DNA of 64,000 nt from Paracoccus indicus (GTDB taxonomy: Bacteria; Pseudomonadota; Alphaproteobacteria; Rhodobacterales; Rhodobacteraceae). Made by a program: the position numbers and the translations under genes. The notes beneath the pieces were generated by a model. It saw only the letters and a list, made by a program, of their open reading frames with translations, had not been told where the DNA came from and ran no database searches. Each line of letters opens with the position of its first letter. Position 1 is the first letter of the stretch. Positions 10,272-20,822 of this stretch are shown one piece after another. The stretch is taken from contig NZ_PYWA01000005.1 of the NCBI RefSeq assembly GCF_003056335.1, positions 124,001-188,000 of the forward strand, given 5' to 3'.

Positions 10272-11015
10272 ATGAACCTGTCAAACAGCCGCGCCATCGT
10301 GACCGGCGGCGCATCCGGCCTTGGCGCCGCCACCGCCGCGCATTTCCGCAAGATGGGCGCGCAGGTCACCGTGCTGGATCTGGACCACGCGGGCGAAGCT
10401 ACGGCCACCGCCATCGGGGCGGGCTTTGCCCAAGCCGATGTGACCGATGAGGCAAGCGTCGCCGCCGCGCTGGACCATGCGGTCGGCCTGATGGGCGGCA
10501 TCGACATCTGCGTGAACTGTGCGGGCATCGCCACGGGTGAAAAGACCCTTGGCCGCGACGGTCCGCATCGCCTCTCCAGCTTTCGCCGCACCATCGAGAT
10601 CAACCTGATCGGTAGCTTCAACGTCCTGCGGCTGGCCGCCGAACGCATGGTCCTGAACGACCGAACCGACAACGGGGTGATCGTGAACACCGCCTCGATC
10701 GCGGCCTTCGACGGGCAGAAAGGTCAGGCGGCCTATGCGGCCTCGAAGGCGGGGATCGCGGGCATGACCCTGCCCTTGGCGCGCGATCTGGCGGGCCAGC
10801 GCATCCGCGTCTGCGCCATCGCGCCCGGCATCTTCGGCACGCCGATGCTGAAGGGTCTGCCCCAGGACGTGCAGGACAGCCTGGCCGCCGAGGTGACCTT
10901 CCCCAAGCGCCTCGGCGATCCCGAAGAATACGCCCGCATGGCCGCCTTCATCGTCGAAAGCGATTATCTGAACGGCGAGGTGATCCGGCTGGACGGCGCA
11001 TTGCGCATGCGCTGA
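10272..11015 (+). CDS. Short-chain dehydrogenase, 3-hydroxyacyl-CoA dehydrogenase (type 10) like
   Basis: This is a 247-residue NAD(P)-dependent Rossmann enzyme. The glycine motif TGGASGLG lies at 11-18, NCAG at 82-85, and the catalytic Ser142, Tyr155 and Lys159 are present (YAASK). The overall pattern, including the C-terminal FPKRLGDPEEYARMAAFI, resembles 17-beta-HSD10 / 3-hydroxyacyl-CoA dehydrogenases of fatty-acid or branched-chain degradation. The ribosome site GGGAGGATATC is strong. It has no partner genes nearby, so the substrate is inferred only from family resemblance. Confidence 0.88.
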   Translation: MNLSNSRAIVTGGASGLGAATAAHFRKMGAQVTVLDLDHAGEATATAIGAGFAQADVTDEASVAAALDHAVGLMGGIDICVNCAGIATGEKTLGRDGPHRLSSFRRTIEINLIGSFNVLRLAAERMVLNDRTDNGVIVNTASIAAFDGQKGQAAYAASKAGIAGMTLPLARDLAGQRIRVCAIAPGIFGTPMLKGLPQDVQDSLAAEVTFPKRLGDPEEYARMAAFIVESDYLNGEVIRLDGALRMR

Positions 11016-11024
11016 CCATCAAGT

Positions 11025-11060
11025 CCCCCGCCTTGCGCGAAACGCTTGCGCGGGCGGGGG
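11025..11060 (+). terminator. GC-rich hairpin after the SDR gene
   Basis: CCCCCGCC pairs with GGCGGGGG across a 20-base loop that contains GCGC repeats. It starts 10 bases after the stop. It has no U-tract, so termination is only probable. Confidence 0.45.
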
Positions 11061-11109
11061 GCGGCGGCTAGCGTTCACGCAGAACAGTTGAACCGAAAGG
11101 CCAGTTTTC

Positions 11110-12147
11110 ATGCGCTTGCTGACCACCACCATCCTGGCCGCGGCGGCCCTGCCCGCCTATGCCGCCGACAGCCAGTTCACCGTCTTTGACTGGGCCGGGT
11201 TCGAGGAACCCTCGATCTTCCAAGGCTATATCGACAAGCACGGCGACAGCCCGACCTTCGCCTTCTACGGCGACGACGACGAGGCGTTTCAGAAGGTCGC
11301 ATCCGGCTTTCGCGCCGATGTGGTCCACCCCTGCAGCCAGATGGTCAGCAAGTATCGCGACGCCGGCCTGATCGAGCCATGGGACACCGCCAAGATCCCG
11401 AACTTCGACAAGATCGACGAACGCTTCCTCGATTCCGAGGTGTTCCGCGACGATCAGGGCGTCTGGTTCATCCCGACCGATTGGGGCGCCACCGCCATCG
11501 CCTATAACAGCGAAACGGTCCCGGCCGAGGATGTCTCGACGCTCGAGGTCTTCACCAATCCCAAATATCAGGGCCGCACCTCGCTGCCCGACAGCTCGGA
11601 CGATGTCTGGGCGCTGGCATATCTGGCGACGGGCACGACCGACTGGACCGATGTGACGGACGAACAGTTCGCCGCCGCCGCCGACTGGCTGCGCAAGGCG
11701 CATCAGAACGTCGCCGCCTATTGGGCCGATCCGTCCGAACAGGCGCAGCTGATGGCATCGGGCGCGGTCGATGTGGCCTGGTCGTGGAACGATGGCGTCG
11801 TCTATCTGCAGGAGGACGACTATCCGGTGGGCTTCCAGCGCGAGGCGAAGGAGGGGTCGTCGACCTTCTTCTGCGGCTTCGTGAACGTCAAGGACGGTCC
11901 GGGCGACGAGGAACGTGCCTATGACTTCATCAACGCCTGGCTGGAGCCTTCGGCTGGCAAGGCGCTGCTGGATACCATCGGCTATGGCCATACCTCGACC
12001 GAGGCGATGGAGACCATCAAGGACGAACCTGCCGTGGCCGAGGGCCTGGCCGAGGTCGACGTCCCCGTCCTGGCCCAGACCCCGAACGACCCCGAACAGC
12101 GCCAGAAGCAGCTGGCCGAGTTCGAGAAGATCAAGGCCGGTTTCTGA
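11110..12147 (+). CDS. Spermidine/putrescine-type ABC transporter substrate-binding protein
   Basis: This 345-residue periplasmic protein has a Sec signal peptide (about 1-18, cleavage after AYA). The PotD-like fold shows in FTVFDWAGFEEP, the ADVVHPCSQMVSKYRDAGL region, VWFIPTDWGATAIAYN and DVAWSWNDGVVYL. Such proteins bind polyamines or related cations. No permease or ATPase genes adjoin it, so it is an orphan that must work with a transporter elsewhere. The ligand is not determinable from sequence by eye. Confidence 0.88.
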   Translation: MRLLTTTILAAAALPAYAADSQFTVFDWAGFEEPSIFQGYIDKHGDSPTFAFYGDDDEAFQKVASGFRADVVHPCSQMVSKYRDAGLIEPWDTAKIPNFDKIDERFLDSEVFRDDQGVWFIPTDWGATAIAYNSETVPAEDVSTLEVFTNPKYQGRTSLPDSSDDVWALAYLATGTTDWTDVTDEQFAAAADWLRKAHQNVAAYWADPSEQAQLMASGAVDVAWSWNDGVVYLQEDDYPVGFQREAKEGSSTFFCGFVNVKDGPGDEERAYDFINAWLEPSAGKALLDTIGYGHTSTEAMETIKDEPAVAEGLAEVDVPVLAQTPNDPEQRQKQLAEFEKIKAGF

Positions 12148-12154
12148 TCGACCG

Positions 12155-12186
12155 CATCCGGCAGCGGGTTCGCCCGCTGCCGGATG
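12155..12186 (+). terminator. 14-bp perfect hairpin with TTCG tetraloop
   Basis: CATCCGGCAGCGGG pairs perfectly with CCCGCTGCCGGATG across a TTCG loop, beginning eight bases after the stop of the binding-protein gene. UUCG tetraloops are unusually stable. There is no U-tract, so it could protect the 3' end as well as terminate. Confidence 0.7.
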
Positions 12187-12281
12187 AACTTGAGCCGATT
12201 TCATCATCTTATAGAAAACTATGAATTTGCCGCCATGCCGCCGGGGGTCTATAGAACAGACTTCTGATGAAAGGCGCGATC

Positions 12282-13325
12282 ATGTCCGGCAAGCTTCCCC
12301 AATCCGATGCCTTCGCGGTCCTGAATAAGGCCGCCTCCGAACGCATCCTGATCATGGATGGCGCGATGGGCACCCAGATCCAGTCCCTTGGGCTGGCCGA
12401 GGATGATTATACCGGCCGCGGATCGGGTCATGTCTGTCGTCACCATTCGGACCACCCCCAGCAGGGCAACAACGACCTGCTGATCCTGACCCAGCCCGAG
12501 GCGGTCGAGGAGATCCACTTCAATTACGCCATGGCCGGTGCCGACATCGTCGAGACGAACACCTTTTCCGCCACCACCATCGCGCAGGCCGATTACGGCC
12601 TGCAGGAGGCCGTCCACGACCTGAACGTGGAAGGCGCCCGCGTCGTCCGCCGTGCGCTGGACCGGGCGACCGCCATCGACGGACGCCCGCGTTTCGTGGC
12701 GGGCGCGATCGGGCCGACGAACCGCACGGCCTCGATCAGTCCGGACGTGAACGACCCCGGCTATCGCGCCGTAACCTTCGACGACCTGCGCGTCGCCTAT
12801 CTGCAGCAGGTGCGCGGCTTGATCGCGGGCGGGTCCGACATCCTGCTGATCGAGACGATCTTTGACACCCTCAACGCCAAGGCCGCCATCTTTGCCTGCA
12901 TCCAAGCAATGGAGGAGCATGGCCGCGCCCTGCCCCTGATGATCTCGGGGACGATCACCGATGCCTCGGGGCGCACGCTGTCGGGCCAGACGCCGACCGC
13001 CTTCTGGCACTCGGTCCGCCATGCACGGCCCTGGACCGTGGGGCTGAACTGTGCGCTAGGCGCGAACGCCATGCGTCCGCACTTGGCCGAACTCTCGGGC
13101 GTGGCGGACACGCTGATCTGCGCCTATCCCAATGCGGGTCTGCCGAACGCCTTCGGGCAATATGACGAAGACCCCGACGACATGGCCCCCCAGATCGCCG
13201 ATTTCGCCCGCGAGGGGCTGGTCAACGTCGTCGGTGGCTGCTGCGGCACGACCCCCGACCATATCCGCGCCATCGCCGAGACCGTCGCCGGTTTCGCCCC
13301 CAGAAAGGTGCCCGCCTATGTCTGA
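12282..13325 (+). CDS. metH: Methionine synthase, homocysteine-binding part (split MetH, N-terminal)
   Basis: This 347-residue protein matches the N-terminal Zn/homocysteine S-methyltransferase barrel of cobalamin-dependent MetH. It shows [26 protein letters not shown] and the zinc ligands, one Cys in LNCALGAN and two in GGCCGTT. In most bacteria this domain is fused to the folate and B12 domains; here the gene stops and the next starts eight bases earlier. I prefer ATG 12282 over 12267 because AAAGG sits seven bases before it, while 12267 has no ribosome site. Confidence 0.92.
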   Translation: MSGKLPQSDAFAVLNKAASERILIMDGAMGTQIQSLGLAEDDYTGRGSGHVCRHHSDHPQQGNNDLLILTQPEAVEEIHFNYAMAGADIVETNTFSATTIAQADYGLQEAVHDLNVEGARVVRRALDRATAIDGRPRFVAGAIGPTNRTASISPDVNDPGYRAVTFDDLRVAYLQQVRGLIAGGSDILLIETIFDTLNAKAAIFACIQAMEEHGRALPLMISGTITDASGRTLSGQTPTAFWHSVRHARPWTVGLNCALGANAMRPHLAELSGVADTLICAYPNAGLPNAFGQYDEDPDDMAPQIADFAREGLVNVVGGCCGTTPDHIRAIAETVAGFAPRKVPAYV

Positions 13326-16032
13326 TCGCATGCTTCGCCTGTCCGGCCTGGAACCCTTCGTCCTGACCCCCGACATTCCCTTCGTGAACGTGGGCGAGCG
13401 GACGAACGTCACGGGCAGCGCGCGTTTCCGCAAGCTGATCAAGAACCGCGACTATGCCACCGCCTTGGAGGTCGCGCGCGATCAGGTCGAGAACGGCGCC
13501 CAGATCATCGACATCAACATGGACGAAGGCTTGATCGATTCAAAAGCCGCCATGGTCGAATACCTGAACCTGCTGGCCGCCGAACCCGACATCGCCCGCG
13601 TGCCGGTCATGATCGACAGCTCCAAATGGGAGGTGATCGAGGCGGGCCTGCAATGCGTCCAAGGCAAGCCGGTCGTCAACTCGATCAGCATGAAAGAGGG
13701 CGAGGATCAGTTCCGCCACCAGGCGCGCCTGTGCCTGGCCTATGGCGCGGCCGTCGTGGTCATGGCCTTCGACGAACAGGGCCAGGCCGATACCGCGGCG
13801 CGCAAGATCCAGATCTGCGAGCGTGCCTATCGCATCCTGGTCGATGAGGTCGGCTTCCCCCCCGAGGACATCATCTTCGACCCGAACGTCTTTGCCGTCG
13901 CCACGGGCATCGAGGAGCACAACAACTACGGCGTCGATTTCATCGAAGCCACCCGCTGGATCCGCCAGAACCTGCCGCATGCGCATGTCTCGGGCGGCGT
14001 GTCGAACCTGTCCTTCAGCTTCCGCGGCAACGAACCCGTGCGCGAGGCGATGCACGCCGTTTTCCTCTATCACGCCATTCAGGCGGGCATGGACATGGGC
14101 ATCGTCAATGCGGGCCAGCTGGCGGTCTATGACCAGATCGACCCGGACCTGCGCGAGGCCTGCGAGGATGTCGTCCTGAACCGCCGCGACGATGCCACCG
14201 ACCGTTTGCTGGAGGTCGCGGAACGCTATCGCGGCGAAGCCGGGGCAAAAGGCCGCGAAAAGGATCTGAGCTGGCGCGAATGGTCCATCGAAAAGCGTCT
14301 GGAACACGCGCTGGTCAATGGCATCACCGAATATGTCGAGGCCGATACCGAAGAGGCCCGCCAACAGGCCGAACGCCCGCTGCATGTCATCGAAGGGCCG
14401 CTGATGGCGGGCATGAACGTCGTGGGCGATCTATTCGGCGCGGGCAAGATGTTCCTGCCGCAGGTGGTCAAATCGGCCCGCGTGATGAAGCAGGCCGTCG
14501 CCGTCCTTTTGCCCTATATGGAGGAGGAAAAGCGGTTGAACGGCGGGAAAGAACGCCAGTCGGCGGGCAAGGTGCTGATGGCTACCGTCAAGGGCGACGT
14601 CCATGACATCGGCAAGAACATCGTCGGCGTCGTTCTGGCCTGCAACAACTACGAGGTGATCGACCTTGGCGTCATGGTCCCCGCCCAGAAGATCCTTGAG
14701 GTGGCCAAGGCCGAGAATGTCGATGTCATCGGCCTGTCGGGGCTGATCACGCCCTCCTTGGACGAAATGGTTCATGTCGCCAGCGAAATGCAGCGCGAGG
14801 GCTTCAATGTGCCGCTGCTGATCGGGGGGGCCACGACCTCGAAGATCCATACGGCGGTGAAGGTCGCGCCGCGCTATGTCGCGGGACAGGCGGTCTATGT
14901 CACCGATGCCAGCCGCGCAGTGGGCGTGGTGTCCGAGCTTCTCAGCCCCGAACGCAAGGATGCCTATGTCGAAGCGATCAGGGACGAATATACCCAGGTG
15001 GCCGAAAAGCATGAACGGGCCGAGGCCGCCAAAAGCCGCCTGCCCCTGGCCACCGCCCGCGCCAATGCGCTGCAGATCGACTGGTCGGCCTATCAGCCCG
15101 TCGCGCCGCAGTTCACCGGCACGCGCATCATCGATGACTGGGATCTGGCTGAAATCGCCCGCTATATCGACTGGACCCCCTTCTTCCAGACGTGGGAGCT
15201 GAAGGGCGTCTATCCCCGCATTCTCGAGGATGAGAAGCAGGGCGAGGCAGCGCGGACTCTGTTCGCCGAGGCACAAGAGATGCTGGCAAAGATCATCGAC
15301 GGCAAATGGTTCAAGCCGCGCGCCGTGGTGGGCTTCTGGCCCGCCAACGCCGTGGGCGATGATATCCGCCTGTTCACCGGCGATGACCGCCAGCAGGAAC
15401 TGGCCACGCTGCACACGCTGCGCCAGCAGGTGACCAAGCGCAACGGTCGCCCGAATGTCGCCCTGTCGGATTTCGTGGCCCCCACGGGGGCCGATCATGT
15501 CGGCGGTTTCGTCGTGACCGCCGGCCCCGAGGAATCCGCGATCGCCGCCGACTACGAAAAGGCGGGCGACGATTACTCCTCGATCATGGTCAAGGCGCTG
15601 GCCGACCGCATCGCCGAGGCGATGGCCGAGATGCTGCATGAACGCGTGCGCAAGGAGTACTGGGGATACGGCGCGGATGAGACCTTTGAACCCGAGGACC
15701 TGATCGCCGAGCCTTACGCAGGCATCCGCCCGGCACCCGGCTATCCCGCGCAGCCTGACCACACGGAAAAGCTGACGCTTTTCAAGCTTCTGGATGCGGA
15801 ATCTGCAACGGGGGTCACCCTGACCGAAAGCATGGCGATGTGGCCGGGGTCTTCGGTCTCGGGGCTCTATATCGCCCATCCCGACAGCTATTACTTCGGC
15901 GTCGCCAAGATCGAGGAAGACCAGGCCCGCGACTATGCCGCCCGCAAGGGCATGTCGCTGGAAGAGGTCGAGCGTTGGCTGGCCCCCGTCCTGAACTATA
16001 CCAAGCGCAAGGCCGCCGCCGACGCGGCATGA
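13318..16032 (+). CDS. metH: Methionine synthase, folate/cobalamin/activation part (split MetH, C-terminal)
   Basis: These 904 residues carry the rest of MetH in normal order. First is the pterin-binding barrel ([14 protein letters not shown] onward). Next come the cap and B12 domain, with cobalamin-ligand His429 in GDVHDIGKN, which aligns with His759 of E. coli at an offset of 330. Last is the SAM-binding activation domain ([20 protein letters not shown]). It transfers methyl from methyl-THF to homocysteine through B12. The start [10 protein letters not shown] overlaps the upstream stop by eight bases and has its own ribosome site (AAAGGTG), so this looks like a genuine separate gene. Confidence 0.94.
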   Translation: MSDRMLRLSGLEPFVLTPDIPFVNVGERTNVTGSARFRKLIKNRDYATALEVARDQVENGAQIIDINMDEGLIDSKAAMVEYLNLLAAEPDIARVPVMIDSSKWEVIEAGLQCVQGKPVVNSISMKEGEDQFRHQARLCLAYGAAVVVMAFDEQGQADTAARKIQICERAYRILVDEVGFPPEDIIFDPNVFAVATGIEEHNNYGVDFIEATRWIRQNLPHAHVSGGVSNLSFSFRGNEPVREAMHAVFLYHAIQAGMDMGIVNAGQLAVYDQIDPDLREACEDVVLNRRDDATDRLLEVAERYRGEAGAKGREKDLSWREWSIEKRLEHALVNGITEYVEADTEEARQQAERPLHVIEGPLMAGMNVVGDLFGAGKMFLPQVVKSARVMKQAVAVLLPYMEEEKRLNGGKERQSAGKVLMATVKGDVHDIGKNIVGVVLACNNYEVIDLGVMVPAQKILEVAKAENVDVIGLSGLITPSLDEMVHVASEMQREGFNVPLLIGGATTSKIHTAVKVAPRYVAGQAVYVTDASRAVGVVSELLSPERKDAYVEAIRDEYTQVAEKHERAEAAKSRLPLATARANALQIDWSAYQPVAPQFTGTRIIDDWDLAEIARYIDWTPFFQTWELKGVYPRILEDEKQGEAARTLFAEAQEMLAKIIDGKWFKPRAVVGFWPANAVGDDIRLFTGDDRQQELATLHTLRQQVTKRNGRPNVALSDFVAPTGADHVGGFVVTAGPEESAIAADYEKAGDDYSSIMVKALADRIAEAMAEMLHERVRKEYWGYGADETFEPEDLIAEPYAGIRPAPGYPAQPDHTEKLTLFKLLDAESATGVTLTESMAMWPGSSVSGLYIAHPDSYYFGVAKIEEDQARDYAARKGMSLEEVERWLAPVLNYTKRKAAADAA

Positions 16033-16062
16033 AAAAACCCGCGTCCCTTTCGGGGCGCGGGT
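16033..16062. terminator. Bidirectional terminator between metH and betA
   Basis: The stem is ACCCGCG-T-CCC with GGG-G-CGCGGGT around a short loop. On the minus strand it is followed by six T residues (A16032-A16037 on the plus strand), which makes it a good intrinsic terminator for betA. On the plus strand it is followed only by CCTTTC. Confidence 0.8.
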
Positions 16063-16071
16063 CCTTTCGCA

Positions 16072-17736
16072 TCAGGCGCGAAGCTGGTCCGGGTCTTCGC
16101 GCATCATCGTCCGACCCAGGATATGATCGGCGGCCTTTTCGCCGGTCATGATCGACGGCCCGTTCAGGTTGCCGTTGGTGATCCGCGGGAAGATCGAGCT
16201 GTCGACGACGCGCAGCCCTTCGACCCCGATCACGCGCAGCTCGGGATCGACCACCGACATCTTGTCGTCGGCCGCACCCATCTTGCAGGAACCGCAGGGG
16301 TGATAGGCCGATTCCGCGTGTTCGCGGATGAAGTCGTCGATCTGCTGATCGGTCTGGACATCATCGCCGGGCTGGATCTCATCGCCGCGGAATTCCGCGA
16401 AGGCGGGCTGGTCGAAGATCTTGCGCGTGTGGCGGACACAGGCGCGGAACTCCTCCCAATCGCCGTCCTGGGACATGTAGTTGAAGTGGATCTTGGGCGC
16501 GACGGTCGGATCGCCGCTGGCCAGCCGGATCGTCCCGCGCGAGGCCGAACGCATCGGCCCGACATGCGCCTGAAAGCCGTGACCCGACGCAGCCGCCTTG
16601 CCGTCATAGCGCACGGCCAAGGGCAGGAAGTGATACTGGATGTCGGGGTAGTCCTTCGTCTCATCGGACTTGATGAACCCGCAGCTTTCGAACTGGTTCG
16701 AGGCGCCCAGACCGGTCTTCTGAAGCAGCCATTCGACACCGACGCGACCTTTGCCCAGCAAGTTGTAGTAGGTATAGAGCGTGATCGGTTTCAGCGATTT
16801 ATACTGCATATAGACCTCGAGGTGGTCCTGCAGGTTCTCACCCACGCCCGGCCGATCGACCAGCGGCGTGATGCCATGTTCGCGCAGGTGCTCCGCCGGA
16901 CCGATGCCCGACACCATCAGCAGCTTTGGCGAATTGATCGAGCTGGCCGAGATGATGACCTCGCGCTTGGCCTCGACCTGCGTGATCTGGCCTTTCTGTT
17001 CCAGTTCAACGCCATAGGCACGCTTTCCTTCAAAGAGGACACGGCGCGCCAGACCCCGAACGACCGTCAGAAGGCCGGTCTTTTTGGCGGGGCGCAGATA
17101 GGCGTTGGCCGTGGACCAGCGGCGGCCTTTCCAGATGGTGGCCTCCATCGGGCCGAAACCCTCTTGCTGTTCGCCGTTGTAATCGTCGGTGCGCGGCCAT
17201 CCCGCCTGTTCACCGGCCTTGATGAAGGTGTTGAACAGCGGGTTCTTGCGCTTGCCGCGCGACACATGCATCGGGCCGCTGTCACCGCGCCAAGGCGAGG
17301 TCTGATCACCGGTGGGATCGCCGTGCCACGTCTCCATCCGTTTGAAATAGGGCAGCACGTCGGCATAGTTCCACCCGGTCGCGCCGCTGTCTTCCCAATG
17401 CTGGTAATCCAGCGGGTTGCCCCGCACGAAGACCATCCCGTTGATCGAGGACGACCCGCCCAGCACCTTGCCGCGCGGGGTGGCCAGGCGACGCCCGCCC
17501 AAATGTTCCTCGGGTTCGGAGGAAAAGCCCCAGTCATAGCGCGCCATGTTCATCGGATAGGACAGCGCGCCCGGCATCTGGATGAAGGGACCGATATCGC
17601 TGCCGCCGTATTCGATCAGCGTGACGGTCCGTCCGGCCTCGGTCAGGCGATAGGCCAGCGCGCAACCCGCACTGCCGGCCCCGATGATGACGTAATCCGC
17701 GGGCGCTGCCGCATTCGTGTTCTCAGTACGGGGCAT
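16072..17736 (-). CDS. betA: Choline dehydrogenase
   Basis: BetA is an FAD-dependent GMC oxidoreductase that oxidises choline to betaine aldehyde at the membrane. It has 554 residues. The FAD motif GAGSAG lies at 19-24, the GMC signature segment [18 protein letters not shown] follows, and the active-site region [11 protein letters not shown] and [17 protein letters not shown] are near the C-terminus. The start ATG 17736 has GGGAGG five bases upstream; the frame extends to 17757 without a ribosome site. It overlaps the end of betB by 14 bases. Confidence 0.96.
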   Translation of the reverse strand: MPRTENTNAAAPADYVIIGAGSAGCALAYRLTEAGRTVTLIEYGGSDIGPFIQMPGALSYPMNMARYDWGFSSEPEEHLGGRRLATPRGKVLGGSSSINGMVFVRGNPLDYQHWEDSGATGWNYADVLPYFKRMETWHGDPTGDQTSPWRGDSGPMHVSRGKRKNPLFNTFIKAGEQAGWPRTDDYNGEQQEGFGPMEATIWKGRRWSTANAYLRPAKKTGLLTVVRGLARRVLFEGKRAYGVELEQKGQITQVEAKREVIISASSINSPKLLMVSGIGPAEHLREHGITPLVDRPGVGENLQDHLEVYMQYKSLKPITLYTYYNLLGKGRVGVEWLLQKTGLGASNQFESCGFIKSDETKDYPDIQYHFLPLAVRYDGKAAASGHGFQAHVGPMRSASRGTIRLASGDPTVAPKIHFNYMSQDGDWEEFRACVRHTRKIFDQPAFAEFRGDEIQPGDDVQTDQQIDDFIREHAESAYHPCGSCKMGAADDKMSVVDPELRVIGVEGLRVVDSSIFPRITNGNLNGPSIMTGEKAADHILGRTMMREDPDQLRA

Positions 17737-19168
17737 CGACGCCTCCCATTCCGACATAGACCGATTTCAGCTGCGAGTAATGCTCGATCGCAGCGGCGGA
17801 GTTCTCGCGTCCCAGACCCGAGTTCTTGACACCGCCGAAGGGCATCTCGACCGGGGTCAGGTTGTAGGTGTTGATCCAGCAGGTGCCTGCCTCTAGGCCT
17901 GCGACGACGCGATGGGCGCGGGTCAGGTCCTGCGTGAAGACCCCTGCCGCCAGACCGAAGCCGGTGCCATTGGCGCGGCGTACGGCCTCCTCCTCGTCGA
18001 AGAAGGACAGGGTCGTCATCACTGGACCGAAAATCTCGTCCGTGGCGATGGTCATGTCGTCGGTCGCATCGGCAAAGACGGTGGGCGGGATGAAGGCACC
18101 TTCGCCCGGGCCGCCGCAGACCAGACGCGCACCGGCGGCCTGACCCGAGGCGATAGCCTCGCGGATCTTGGCAGCCTGCGTCGGATTGATGATCGGGCCG
18201 TGGTTGGTGTCGGGATCCAGCGGGTCGCCCATCTTGATGGCCTTCACACGCTCCGCCAGGCGCTCAAGGAACGGACCCTTGATGCCTTCCTGCAGGAAGA
18301 CGCGCGTGCCGTTCGAACAGATCTGACCCGAGCTGTAGAAATTCGCCAGGATCGCCGCACTGACCGCATCTTCCAGGTTCGCGTCATCAAAGACGATCAG
18401 GGGCGACTTGCCACCCAGCTCCATCGTCACATGGCGCATGCCTTCGGCTGCGGCGGTATAGACCTTGCGGCCCGTCGGCACCGAACCCGTCAGCGAGACC
18501 TTTTCAACGTTGGGGTCCGTCACCAGCGCGGCACCGACCTCGCCGCGGCCCTGCACGACGTTGAAGACGCCAGCGGGCATGCCGGCCTCGATGAAGATTT
18601 CCGCCAGTTTCAAGGCACCTAGCGGCGTTTCCTCGGAAGGTTTGAAGACCATGGTGTTGCCCATGATCAGCGCCGGCGCGGCCTTCCAGCAGGCAATCTG
18701 GCTGGGATAGTTCCAAGCGCCGATGCCCGCGCAGACGCCAAGCGCCTCGCGGCGGGTATAGGCCCAATCGGCGCCAAGCGGGATGTACTGGCCGGTCAGC
18801 GTCGCCGCCAGACCCGCGAAATATTCCAGCGCAGCAGCACCCGAAGGCCAATCCGCGACCTCGGTTTCCTGGATCGGCTTGCCGGTGTCCAGCGTCTCGA
18901 GGCGGGCCAGCTCGTCGTTGCGCTCCATGATGATGGCGGCGGCGCGGCCAAGGATGCGGCCACGCTCGACGGGGGCCATGGCGGCCCATGCGGGCTGCGC
19001 CTCCTTGGCTGCGCGGCAGGCTTCGGCCACCTGATCGGTGGTCGCCTCGTGCAGCGTCGCGATGGTCTCGCCGGTATAGGCGTAATGGACGGGCAGTTCC
19101 TTGCCCTGTCCCTCGACATGCTTGCCGTTGATGAACAGGCTGGCGGTCGGTTGGGCGTTCAGGCTCAT
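17723..19168 (-). CDS. betB: Betaine aldehyde dehydrogenase
   Basis: It oxidises betaine aldehyde to glycine betaine with NAD(P)+. The 481-residue sequence has the aldehyde dehydrogenase catalytic Cys284 in [11 protein letters not shown] and the general-base Glu250 in MELGGKSP. It also has the conserved [10 protein letters not shown] and [13 protein letters not shown] segments. It is the middle gene of betI-betB-betA; its start overlaps the betI stop (ATGA). Confidence 0.97.
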   Translation of the reverse strand: MSLNAQPTASLFINGKHVEGQGKELPVHYAYTGETIATLHEATTDQVAEACRAAKEAQPAWAAMAPVERGRILGRAAAIIMERNDELARLETLDTGKPIQETEVADWPSGAAALEYFAGLAATLTGQYIPLGADWAYTRREALGVCAGIGAWNYPSQIACWKAAPALIMGNTMVFKPSEETPLGALKLAEIFIEAGMPAGVFNVVQGRGEVGAALVTDPNVEKVSLTGSVPTGRKVYTAAAEGMRHVTMELGGKSPLIVFDDANLEDAVSAAILANFYSSGQICSNGTRVFLQEGIKGPFLERLAERVKAIKMGDPLDPDTNHGPIINPTQAAKIREAIASGQAAGARLVCGGPGEGAFIPPTVFADATDDMTIATDEIFGPVMTTLSFFDEEEAVRRANGTGFGLAAGVFTQDLTRAHRVVAGLEAGTCWINTYNLTPVEMPFGGVKNSGLGRENSAAAIEHYSQLKSVYVGMGGVDAPY

Positions 19169-19731
19169 GCTAGCGCCTCCTCAAGATAAGACATGATGGT
19201 GTTTTCGGCATCGGTCGCATCGGTCGGCCCCGGGGTCAGGACCGCGCGCAGATAGACGCCGTCGATCAGCGCACCCAAGGTATCGGCGGTGCGTTCGGGA
19301 TGGTCGGTCAGACCCCGCAGCGCCACGATCAGGTTCGACCGCAGCCGCTTGTGATAGACACGCAGCAGGCGACCCGCATCCTTGTTGACGAAGGAAAGTG
19401 CGTAAAAGTTAAGCCACGCACTGACCGTTTCGCGCTGGAAGTTCTGGGGCGCGAAACTGGCCTTGACGATCCCGTCAAGCCGCCCGCGCGACCCGCGACC
19501 CGGCAGGACGTCACGAACCGATTGCCCGTAAGTCCTTAGGATGTAACGCATTGCAGCCAGGAATATCTTCTCCTTGGACCCGAAGTAGTGATGGGCAAGG
19601 GCGGGCGACATGCCAGCGCGGCGGGCGATCTGCGCCACCGTCACATCCAGCGATCCGGCCATTCCCACCTCGAAAATGGCGGCGTTGATCAACGCGGCTT
19701 TTCGGATAGGCTCGGCACCAAGTTTTGGCAT
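19165..19731 (-). CDS. betI: TetR-family repressor BetI
   Basis: This 188-residue regulator has an N-terminal helix-turn-helix (about 29-50: [26 protein letters not shown]) and a C-terminal ligand domain typical of BetI ([18 protein letters not shown]-like [11 protein letters not shown]). BetI represses choline-oxidation genes and is released by choline. As first gene of betIBA and divergent from choXWV, it probably controls both units through the 88-base intergenic region. Confidence 0.94.
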   Translation of the reverse strand: MPKLGAEPIRKAALINAAIFEVGMAGSLDVTVAQIARRAGMSPALAHHYFGSKEKIFLAAMRYILRTYGQSVRDVLPGRGSRGRLDGIVKASFAPQNFQRETVSAWLNFYALSFVNKDAGRLLRVYHKRLRSNLIVALRGLTDHPERTADTLGALIDGVYLRAVLTPGPTDATDAENTIMSYLEEALA

Positions 19732-19787
19732 GACTGCACCTGCGTTCGGAAGAAATCTGTTGCTTTACATGCCCTGTGTAACTTTAA

Positions 19788-19803
19788 TTGACTAACCAAT
19801 CAA
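19788..19803. promoter_or_regulatory. Candidate BetI operator
   Basis: TTGACTAACCAATCAA is an imperfect palindrome (TTGA ... TCAA ends) in the betI-choX intergenic region, 17 bases before the choX start. The A/T-rich TTGA/TCAA half-sites resemble described BetI targets, and the position would block choX transcription. No footprint is available here, so this is inference from context. Confidence 0.4.
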
Positions 19804-19819
19804 GAACAGGGAGCCTAAA

Positions 19820-20761
19820 ATGACCCTCACCCGCTTCATCGCGACCCTTGCCGTCGGGGCCTCGATCGCAGGATCGGCCACCGCGGCAGAGCCTGAATCA
19901 TGCAGCAAGGTCGTCTTTTCGGACGTCGGCTGGTCGGACATCACGGCGACCACCGCCCTGACCAGCACGGTTCTGCAGGCATTGGGCTATGAGACCGAAA
20001 CCCGCATCCTGTCGGTGCCGGTCACCTATACCGCCATGGCCACCGACGACGTCGACGTCTTCCTTGGCAACTGGATGCCCACGATGGAGGCCGACATCGC
20101 CCCCTATCGCGACGAAGGCACCGTCGACACGGTCCGCACCAACCTGACCGGTGCGAAATACACCCTTGCCACCAACAAGGCGGGTGCCGATCTGGGCATC
20201 GACGACTTCAGCAAGATCGCCGAGCACAAGGACGCGCTGGACGGCAAGATCTATGGCATCGAACCCGGCAACGACGGCAACCGCCTGCTGCTGGAGATGG
20301 TGGCCGGCGACCAATTCGGGATGGGCACCTTTGAGGTCGTGGAATCCAGCGAACAGGGCATGCTTGCGCAGGTCCAGCGCGCCAGCAACAGCGGCGATCC
20401 GGTCGTCTTCCTTGGCTGGGAACCCCATCCGATGAACGCGCAGTTCGAGATGACCTATCTGACCGGCGGCGATGACATCTTCGGTCCCGACCTTGGCGGC
20501 GCCGAGGTGCGGACCAACACCCGCGCCGGCTATGTCGAGGAATGCCCGAACGTCGGCAAGTTGCTGCAGAACCTGGAATTCACCCTGGCCATGGAAAACG
20601 AGGTCATGGGCAAGATCCTGAACGACGGCGAAGACCCGATGGATGCCGCCAAGGAGTGGTTGCAGGCAAACCCCGAAGCTGCGACGCCCTGGCTGGCCGA
20701 TGTCACCACGCTGGACGGCAACGACCCTCAGGCAGCCCTGAGCGCCGCGCTGGAAGGCTGA
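19820..20761 (+). CDS. choX: Choline ABC transporter substrate-binding protein
   Basis: This 313-residue periplasmic protein has a signal peptide (about 1-22, ATA-AEP). It is the choline-specific OpuAC-type binding protein. The aromatic cage known from Sinorhizobium ChoX (Trp43, Trp90, Tyr119, Trp205) appears at Trp38, Trp85, Tyr114 and Trp200, a constant offset of five, which supports choline specificity. It is the first gene of choXWV. Confidence 0.95.
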   Translation: MTLTRFIATLAVGASIAGSATAAEPESCSKVVFSDVGWSDITATTALTSTVLQALGYETETRILSVPVTYTAMATDDVDVFLGNWMPTMEADIAPYRDEGTVDTVRTNLTGAKYTLATNKAGADLGIDDFSKIAEHKDALDGKIYGIEPGNDGNRLLLEMVAGDQFGMGTFEVVESSEQGMLAQVQRASNSGDPVVFLGWEPHPMNAQFEMTYLTGGDDIFGPDLGGAEVRTNTRAGYVEECPNVGKLLQNLEFTLAMENEVMGKILNDGEDPMDAAKEWLQANPEAATPWLADVTTLDGNDPQAALSAALEG

Positions 20762-20822
20762 CGACAGGGCGCGGATCCGTCCCGGGTCCGCGCCACCACG
20801 ACCGACATCCAAGGGGACCAGA

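Noticed and set aside
12187..12281. SAM or SAH riboswitch upstream of metH
   Set aside because: I could not find the conserved cores or pairing of known SAM/SAH classes in this leader.
13300..13340. metH frameshift by sequencing error or programmed slippage
   Set aside because: The second gene has its own start codon and ribosome site, and the split falls at a natural domain border; no slippery heptamer is visible.
16123..17829. 568-codon open frame opposite betA
   Set aside because: Antisense shadow of a clear choline dehydrogenase; no ribosome site or family similarity.
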